Of a stretch of DNA of 52,209 nt, positions 46,609 to 52,209 are shown piece by piece (within the stretch, counting starts at the first letter, position 1; each line of letters opens with the position of its first letter). The DNA is taken from positions 1 to 52,209 of the forward strand of contig JAGAGD010000022.1 of NCBI GenBank assembly GCA_017627765.1, in the 5' to 3' direction. The position numbers and the translations under genes were made by a program. Under the pieces are notes generated by a model. The model was not told the DNA's origin and searched no databases. It worked only from the letters and a program-made list of their open reading frames with translations. The DNA comes from Prevotella sp. Its GTDB lineage: Bacteria; Bacteroidota; Bacteroidia; Bacteroidales; Bacteroidaceae.

Positions 46609-46925
46609 CTAAAATTCTAATTCTAGAAAAGTTTGGCACGGCTGAAATGCAAAAAAGCATTTAGTTGTTAATCAATCGGCTTAAACTTTGTGAAAGGACA
46701 TGATGAGCAAAATTGTGAAAGGTGTCCTTTCGCGATGTCAAACGTGGCATATGACCATGCGATATGTGGCATATCGCAGTGCCAAAGGTGCTCTTTCGCA
46801 CTGCGAAAGGACACCTTTCACTTTTTCAGAGGTTATGAGTTGTAAGAGCAAAACTTGCAAGTCGCTGTCCAGCAAGTATTTACACAAAATTCAGCCAAAC
46901 CGCTAAATACTTGCATATTTACAGA
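46609..46925 (+). repeat. dispersed palindrome-rich repeat of about 320 bp, copy B
   Basis: Matches the reverse complement of 29944-30269 along its length. Here the inner inverted repeat is perfect over 19 bp: GTGAAAGGTGTCCTTTCGC (46715-46733) and its complement (46803-46821), enclosing smaller palindromes (GCGATATGTGGCATATCGC). A second stem near the end pairs GCAAGTATTTA (46872-46882) with TAAATACTTGC (46904-46914). It fills most of the gap between the SGNH gene and the broken His-rich gene (46534-47128), where no gene is seen. Confidence 0.8.
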
Positions 46926-47128
46926 AAAAATTTTCCAAGTCCAGAAAAACGCGAGTATTTTGACATTCCCTTTAAGCAAAAACAAACTCTATTAACATTT
47001 TTTATCCGCCTTTCTTTCATTATCTTCATTCCAACACACCAGTCTATGAAAACCATGATATAAAATTAGGAAAACAATCTGATTATTTCAGAAAATATGT
47101 ATCTTTACACACACTAACAAACAAAACG

Positions 47129-47611
47129 ATGAAGAAAACGGTATCAATATTTTTCATAATACTTGCCAATATACTTATATTGGCTCATGCTGTGATACCG
47201 CATCATCATCACAACAAAATGTTTGTGGCAATAGTCAATGTGCTTGACGACGAAGCACAAGACCTTTTCAACCACGAACATTGACATTCACATCATCACG
47301 ACGGCAACACATATCATCACAACAGCGGCTCACATCACCATGACACCAATAAAGAAGAGTGTCTGATGAACGAAGCTGAGGTTGCTGCCGCTCTGAAAAT
47401 ACAGACCGACGACGGAGATGGATGGTTTTCCAACCTATTGTCAGCAACAGACAATGGCGGAACATTTCCACTTGCCATTACTGGTCTTTCTGAACTAACG
47501 CTTACACCACTTTTCAGAGAAGTGAGTGTCAGGCAACTGCCATATGTTGCCTGCGGGCATACGCATTTCGTAGCCCGCGCCAAAGGTCTCCGTGCCCCTC
47601 CTGCTTGCTGA
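47129..47611 (+). pseudogene. His-rich DUF6769-like exported protein, broken by an in-frame TGA
   Basis: From the ATG at 47129 the frame encodes a signal peptide (MKKTVSIFFIILANILILAH), AVIPHHHHNK and more. It hits TGA at 47282, but goes on in the same frame with HSHHHDGNTYHHNSGSHHHD and runs to the stop at 47609-47611, ending GLRAPPAC. Start and end both match a family of small His-rich, likely metal-binding proteins of Bacteroidota ('..HHHH..' and '..LRAPP.C'). So this is one gene of 160 codons with a nonsense change at codon 52. A sequencing error is the other possibility. Confidence 0.7.
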
Positions 47612-47690
47612 TTTTTTTATCATGTAGAAACGTCGCATACAGCCTCATCACAATAGGCAGGTATGCCAATTATTTACTCTCGCAAGCATA

Positions 47691-48155
47691 TTGCTATCGC
47701 TAGACACAGCAAATGAAAATAGTTTGATGTTTGAAGATGCCCTATCTTTTTCACGCGGTTCACTATTCGTTCTTGGTGCAACTATATGTTGGGGATTTGA
47801 AAACAACTGCACACGCCAGATTGCAAACCGAGACCCCATGGAGATTGTAACAATAAAGGAATTCGGATCTGGTTTAGGAGCGTTGGCAATTGCTTTTGCT
47901 ATTGGCGAACAACTACCAGACATAAAAAACATCTTCATCATAGTTATGCTTGGATATATTGCCTACGGATTGAGCATCTATAGCTACACTTATGCACAAC
48001 GCACTATAGGTGCAGCAAGGACTAGTACATACTATGCACTTGCGCCTTTCATCGGTGCACTTCTATCTATCATCTTGCTTAGAGAACCTGTTACTATGAC
48101 TTTTGTTGCAGCATCAGTCATAATGGCAATAGGTTGCTGGATTGCGACAAAATAG
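47691..48155 (+). pseudogene. C-terminal half of an EamA/DMT family transporter
   Basis: The frame encodes one EamA repeat with five membrane segments: GSLFVLGATICWGFENNCTR, EFGSGLGALAIAFAIGEQL, NIFIIVMLGYIAYGLSIYSY, RTSTYYALAPFIGALLSIIL and FVAASVIMAIGCWIATK. Full DMT transporters have two such repeats in about 290 residues; only the second is present. In-frame sequence upstream (about 47670 on) may be the last bit of the linker before a stop at 47625. There is no good start codon, so it is most likely a truncated gene. Confidence 0.75.
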
Positions 48156-48180
48156 AACGTACTTTAGACATAAAAAAATA

Positions 48181-48207
48181 GAGGCTCTGATTTATGGTCA
48201 GAGCCTC
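48181..48207 (-). terminator. terminator between the transporter remnant and the second peptide gene
   Basis: Arms GAGGCTCTGA (48181-48190) and TCAGAGCCTC (48198-48207) with a 7-base loop. On the minus strand it is followed by TATTTTTTTA, so it ends transcription from the acidic peptide gene at 48283. Confidence 0.85.
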
Positions 48208-48282
48208 CTTCTACTTAAATTCATCCCACTCTAAATAAGTGTGGTTACATTCTTCATAAAGACACCATTACAGGTGTTTTCC

Positions 48283-48453
48283 TTAATCGCCCCAATGAGG
48301 AAATATTTCGTAATCTTTTTCCTCGTCTTCCTCTTCTTCATCAAAGACAGTCTGCTTTGCATCTACCCATTCACAGCTATGTGATGCAAGATAGCGCATA
48401 GGTGTCTCTATATTGATTCTTTCGGTCTGAGGGGCTAAATATATCTTCTTCAT
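48283..48453 (-). CDS. 56-residue acidic peptide, copy 2
   Basis: A 56-codon gene 18 bp after the end of the 1186-residue secreted protein, with a clear GGGAGGA eight bases before its ATG, rare in this phylum. It starts MKKIYLAPQTERINIETPMR, carries VDAKQTVFDEEEEDEEKDYE and ends FPHWGD. It has no signal peptide. The layout matches copy 1 at 43871-44041 although overall identity is low. It is followed by a terminator, so the large gene and the peptide form one transcript. Confidence 0.75.
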   Translation of the reverse strand: MKKIYLAPQTERINIETPMRYLASHSCEWVDAKQTVFDEEEEDEEKDYEIFPHWGD

Positions 48454-48471
48454 AACTCGAATCCTCCCTTT

Positions 48472-51400
48472 TTACTTCACAATAAGTTTCGTTCCATTTA
48501 CTATATATATTCCTGCTGGAAGTGTAACTGAGAGAGTATCGCCTGCACCGATGCTGATTCTATTTACAAGTACACCGTTCAGGTTTCTTATATCTACTTC
48601 CTGCGAAATTGATGATGCCATTGTCAGCATACCAGTTTCTGTACTGATCACCAAGTCTGGTACTTCGTCAGCATTCACAATGCCTGTAGGGTCTGTTTCG
48701 CCTTCGCCATCACCGAAGATAACTCCAAAGGCTGGAAGCAAACCAACTAAAGGACCATTTCCTTTATAATATGTGCGGAAAGGAGTCAGCTTAGCATACT
48801 CACGCCATGAGTCAAGTTCATCTGAACATACGAAACGGTCGCGAGAGTAATAATAATAGTGGTGGCCTATATGGAGTTTCTTTCCTGCGTATGAGCCATA
48901 GGCTGTAAATCTAAAGTTCTTTCCATTAAATGTGCCAAAAGACTCACCACCTTTGAAAGAATACTTTTCAGTATTGTCCATGCCTGTTGTTGCCTTGATT
49001 AGTGAACCTGATTGTGTTGCAACAAAGATTATTTTATCATCTCCGCTATTATAACTCTCTTTTTTTACCCTTATTAAATAAGGTGTGTTAGCCTCTGTCT
49101 TTGTTACATTTGTGACAGATGGGAATAATACATACGAAAGATTCTCTTCTCCATCTACTGGGGTAGATGAAAGACATTCTTCTGATTTCATCTGATGCAC
49201 AGAGAATGGAATTGTACCGTCTTTGTTAACATGGTTACCATTTCCATCAAGACTAATCTCGAATGGCAGAATAATTGAAGCCCTTGCTACCTTTCCATTC
49301 TTGTCTATTGTAACATTACGAGTATAAGTACAAGTATTAGCCGCATCTATCTGAATGTCATAAGGTGCATAGAATGGTTTCTGGTCTTGCAATACGAAGT
49401 TTGCAGCACCATGGAACAATCCGCCTTCTGTCTTGTAAGCATAGTTGTCATAATGTGTTGTTGAAGCGTGTGGCAAATAAACGAGCGAATTTACTCCCAA
49501 CTCGTTGCGGATCGCATCTATACCTCCATTAGCAACATCTTTTTCTTCGACAACTGAAAGCAAGTTGCTTCCGTCCACATATAGAATTTGTGAAGCATTG
49601 TTTATTCCTTCTGCGTGATCAGATACAGCTTTGTCTATAAGATTAAGAATCTGATTAACTGTAAGATAACCATATTCGCCTGATTCTCCGCCCGATTCTG
49701 TTGTCTTAAGCTTTATACCATACTGGGCATCTGTGCATTGTTGACCATCAGAACCTATGAATAATGTTTCACCTGTATCATAAACCTTAACTAATTCATA
49801 TACTGGAGAATAACTCTTTTTATGCAATTCAATTATCATTTCATAGAATGCATAGCTACGATGCTCTGTTGCGGTAGCAGGAGAAATATTGTAGCGTGTT
49901 TCATCGCAAGTGAAAAGATAGTTAGTTGTGAAGTCACCATCGTCCATTTTTACTTCGTGGAAATTATTCTCGTCATATTTTGTAAGATTAAATGGATATT
50001 CTATAAGATAACCGCTGCTACTACTCAACTGGCTTGCATTGTTAAATATGAATTTTTCAGTTCCAGCCTTAGTTGTTATAACCTTATTCTCATATCCAAA
50101 ATCAGGGTCGTATGTAGTTGAATAAAGGTCTTTGTTATTATTCCAATAATCTGACATTACAAAACTATAGCGCGAATGGAGTTCTGGATTGTTATTGGCA
50201 TTCCAATATGTATTGTCACCATAAGAACTGTATAAGCGCTCAAAGGTAAATTTACAAGGTGCGCTGAAGTCTTCTGGAACATAATATACAAATTTACCGC
50301 CTCGAACAGAGAAATCACTTGCAGTAAACTGCTGAGATAAGCGTCTGCCATTACCTTCTGACTCCTGGCACACAATTGAAAGATTGTCGATGTATGGATC
50401 AAGATATTGCAAAGTCAATGTTCCCATAATTAGTCCAATTCCCTCTACTCCAATCTTTACAGCATCATTGTTCAATCCATTTATCTCAATAGAACCTTCT
50501 GAATTTGAATTATTAACTGTAATTATTTGTGGATTCTCACCACTCTTGTCGTAAACTTTAAACACAAAATCACCTGTATTTATAGGAGTGGTCCCAAAAT
50601 CATTATAAACTGCTGTTGTATGAGAATTATTATTTGTTACAGCACCATATCTAGAAGAATTAAAACGATCACGAACACGTATATAATAAGATGAATCTGT
50701 TTTACGGCGCACATACTCACCATTAAGTTCAAACGTATACTTACGATCAGTAGGTTTTGCTGGTTGGGTACTTATTCTACCATCATCTCCATAAACCAAA
50801 TAATTTCCATTACTTGATATGTACCCTTCTTCATCTATTTCCCAAGTCACTGGGGTAGTCGTATATTTTCCAGAAGTATTTAGATAATAATCATCAAATA
50901 AATTTCTAAACTTTATTTGTATCTTACGATTTGTCGATAATTGCTTGGTATAGTCAAACTTTGCAGAAACTATACGATAACCTATAGGAACTTTTGTTTT
51001 TTCAGTATTAGGCAATTCGATATATGTAGGTGTTTCAATATAGTAAATCTGTTCTCTATCTGTACGACCTAACTTAAAATAGCTTCCAACTGAAGAAATT
51101 GTTCCAGACTTATAATCTACAACCTTGCCACTACGTCCATCATAATTGGTTCCATCAACAACAGACTCTTTTTCAAATAACACTAAATTTCCTGGCAAAT
51201 CTTTAATATTGCTTGAATAATAACTAAACCTAGTAACACCTTGATAATTATTAGGTCCAATTTCTCCATAATCCACATAACTTGTAGGGAATGGAATATC
51301 TACAGCACTTACAGGCGTTCCAATTGCTGTCGCTGGCGTTATAGGACTATAATCAGTTTCTGCTGTAAAGTATAACTGAACACTATGAAGGGTAATTATT

Positions 51401-52032
51401 GCACGCTTATCACTTGGACCTTCCATTTTAAAATACAATATATTACCCATGTCAGACTCTGAATAACTACTACGGGCAATTTTCTTCCTCGCACTAATGC
51501 TAGTATTGTAAGAGACAGTTGCATTATTAGTTCCTACAAAATTAAAAGAAGAATTAGTTTCACCAAAAGTAGTTTCGCCATCTATTGAGAAATTTTCAGT
51601 TCCAAACCTATTTTTATCTTTTGAGAAAACTATCTCGTATCCAGTAAATCTATATCCACTTGGCAAACTTATTGTAATATAATTAACATTTGCACCTTCA
51701 ACCTGTCCTTTACCAATCAATATAACATCTTCATCTTCTAAGGGCAAAAGGTTATTAGCAGGATTCGCCAACAAACCATTATCAGTCAAATCTTTGTTAT
51801 CCGAAACTGTCATGGTAAGGTTTAATTGCTCATGTCTCCATGTCGCATAACCACCAAATTTAAAGAATGTATCGATAACTCCTCCATCCTTTATTGCAGC
51901 AATTGTTGCACCTGTCGAAGGACGAATAGTAACACTTTGTGCTTTAACTTCAACCGTTGAGAAGAAAAGCAAGGCAATAAGCACAATAAGAGCACTCATA
52001 GTCCATCGGGAATATTTTTTTAAATTCTTCAT
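48472..52032 (-). CDS. large secreted surface protein of unknown function
   Basis: 1186 residues with a signal peptide (SALIVLIALLFFSTVEVKAQ, cleaved near residue 32). The body is rich in Asn, Ser, Thr and Tyr with many short beta-like stretches, as in surface proteins of Prevotella; I recognise no enzyme motif. The end (ISTETGMLTMASSISQEVDI, then LPAGIYIVNGTKLIVK) matches the tail of the secreted C10 protease at 40639-43827 and should direct surface sorting. It is followed after 18 bp by the second 56-residue acidic peptide. The promoter was not found in the 177 bases left before the window edge. Confidence 0.75.
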   Translation of the reverse strand: MKNLKKYSRWTMSALIVLIALLFFSTVEVKAQSVTIRPSTGATIAAIKDGGVIDTFFKFGGYATWRHEQLNLTMTVSDNKDLTDNGLLANPANNLLPLEDEDVILIGKGQVEGANVNYITISLPSGYRFTGYEIVFSKDKNRFGTENFSIDGETTFGETNSSFNFVGTNNATVSYNTSISARKKIARSSYSESDMGNILYFKMEGPSDKRAIITLHSVQLYFTAETDYSPITPATAIGTPVSAVDIPFPTSYVDYGEIGPNNYQGVTRFSYYSSNIKDLPGNLVLFEKESVVDGTNYDGRSGKVVDYKSGTISSVGSYFKLGRTDREQIYYIETPTYIELPNTEKTKVPIGYRIVSAKFDYTKQLSTNRKIQIKFRNLFDDYYLNTSGKYTTTPVTWEIDEEGYISSNGNYLVYGDDGRISTQPAKPTDRKYTFELNGEYVRRKTDSSYYIRVRDRFNSSRYGAVTNNNSHTTAVYNDFGTTPINTGDFVFKVYDKSGENPQIITVNNSNSEGSIEINGLNNDAVKIGVEGIGLIMGTLTLQYLDPYIDNLSIVCQESEGNGRRLSQQFTASDFSVRGGKFVYYVPEDFSAPCKFTFERLYSSYGDNTYWNANNNPELHSRYSFVMSDYWNNNKDLYSTTYDPDFGYENKVITTKAGTEKFIFNNASQLSSSSGYLIEYPFNLTKYDENNFHEVKMDDGDFTTNYLFTCDETRYNISPATATEHRSYAFYEMIIELHKKSYSPVYELVKVYDTGETLFIGSDGQQCTDAQYGIKLKTTESGGESGEYGYLTVNQILNLIDKAVSDHAEGINNASQILYVDGSNLLSVVEEKDVANGGIDAIRNELGVNSLVYLPHASTTHYDNYAYKTEGGLFHGAANFVLQDQKPFYAPYDIQIDAANTCTYTRNVTIDKNGKVARASIILPFEISLDGNGNHVNKDGTIPFSVHQMKSEECLSSTPVDGEENLSYVLFPSVTNVTKTEANTPYLIRVKKESYNSGDDKIIFVATQSGSLIKATTGMDNTEKYSFKGGESFGTFNGKNFRFTAYGSYAGKKLHIGHHYYYYSRDRFVCSDELDSWREYAKLTPFRTYYKGNGPLVGLLPAFGVIFGDGEGETDPTGIVNADEVPDLVISTETGMLTMASSISQEVDIRNLNGVLVNRISIGAGDTLSVTLPAGIYIVNGTKLIVK

Positions 52033-52112
52033 ATTTATAATTTACTTTAAGTTAATATTAATTGTATAAACCTTAATTCCGCAACACTTTGATTTAACTT
52101 TATTTATAAGTT

Positions 52113-52137
52113 CCTGAGCAACAAAAAGTTGCTCAGG
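52113..52137. other. strong hairpin upstream of the large secreted protein gene
   Basis: CCTGAGCAAC (52113-52122), loop AAAAA, GTTGCTCAGG (52128-52137). It is followed by ATTTTG on the plus strand, so it could end a gene coming from the left, but no plus-strand gene is there. On the minus strand it lies 81 bases before the start of the 1186-residue protein and could be part of its leader or the terminator of an upstream gene beyond the window. Confidence 0.6.
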
Positions 52138-52209
52138 ATTTTGCCATGTCAGATTTTTCACTTATCTTAGTGTTGCAAATCAAAACAAGCGTAAATCGTA
52201 ACAAGACAT

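Noticed and set aside
47282-47284. TGA in the His-rich gene as selenocysteine or programmed read-through
   Set aside because: No SECIS-like hairpin recognised after the codon and the family uses no selenocysteine. A nonsense change or read error is simpler.

Overview
The window reads as Bacteroidota, most likely Prevotella or a close relative. Four things point there: AT-rich intergenic DNA; repeated promoters of the Bacteroidota type (TAnnTTTG, often with TTTG about 20 bases upstream); ribosomal genes with few Shine-Dalgarno sequences; and secreted proteins ending in a 'GIYIVNG.K..K' tail, next to C10 (streptopain) proteases, BACON-like lipoproteins and DUF3467. The species cannot be fixed from the sequence alone.

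Layout. 1-1000: end of an IS982-type transposase and an outer-membrane beta-barrel protein. 1055-15974: on the minus strand, the S10-spc-alpha cluster from rplC to rplQ, including secY, map, infA, rpmJ and rpoA. It has its own promoter, a second promoter before rpsM and a terminator after rplQ. 15975-16722: a break that separates rpsJ from rplC, with a small membrane ORF and a terminator inside it. 16723-20429: rpsL, rpsG, fusA and rpsJ (str operon). 20851-22313: DUF3467 and pta. 22522-24910: on the plus strand, pnuC and a PurF-like protein without the usual Cys2. 24957-27754: a membrane protein and a PgpH-like HD phosphohydrolase. 27924-29190: a decaying accessory patch of small exported proteins and gene remnants. 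29191-30600: non-coding DNA with repeats. 30601-35160: on the plus strand, yceD-rpmF-fabH-era-der and a TTG-start lipoprotein. 35308-37307: a C10 protease lipoprotein and a BACON-like lipoprotein. 37573-40402: mlaE-mlaF and fba. 40639-44041: a large secreted C10 protease and a 56-residue acidic peptide. 44188-46533: an MBOAT/SGNH O-acylation pair. 46534-48155: a dispersed repeat and two broken genes. 48283-52032: a 1186-residue secreted protein followed by a second 56-residue acidic peptide.

Main points. (1) Two separate loci pair a large secreted protein carrying the same C-terminal tail with an immediately downstream peptide of exactly 56 residues. The peptides share a layout: 'MK' start, central 'AK', acidic run, and W-x-D at the end. 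This is the best candidate for an undescribed system. (2) A repeat of about 320 bp, rich in palindromes, occurs twice in opposite orientation. (3) A shorter 41-bp repeat occurs twice, and related pieces form a hairpin before era. (4) The S10 operon is split. No rRNA, tRNA or CRISPR array was seen.
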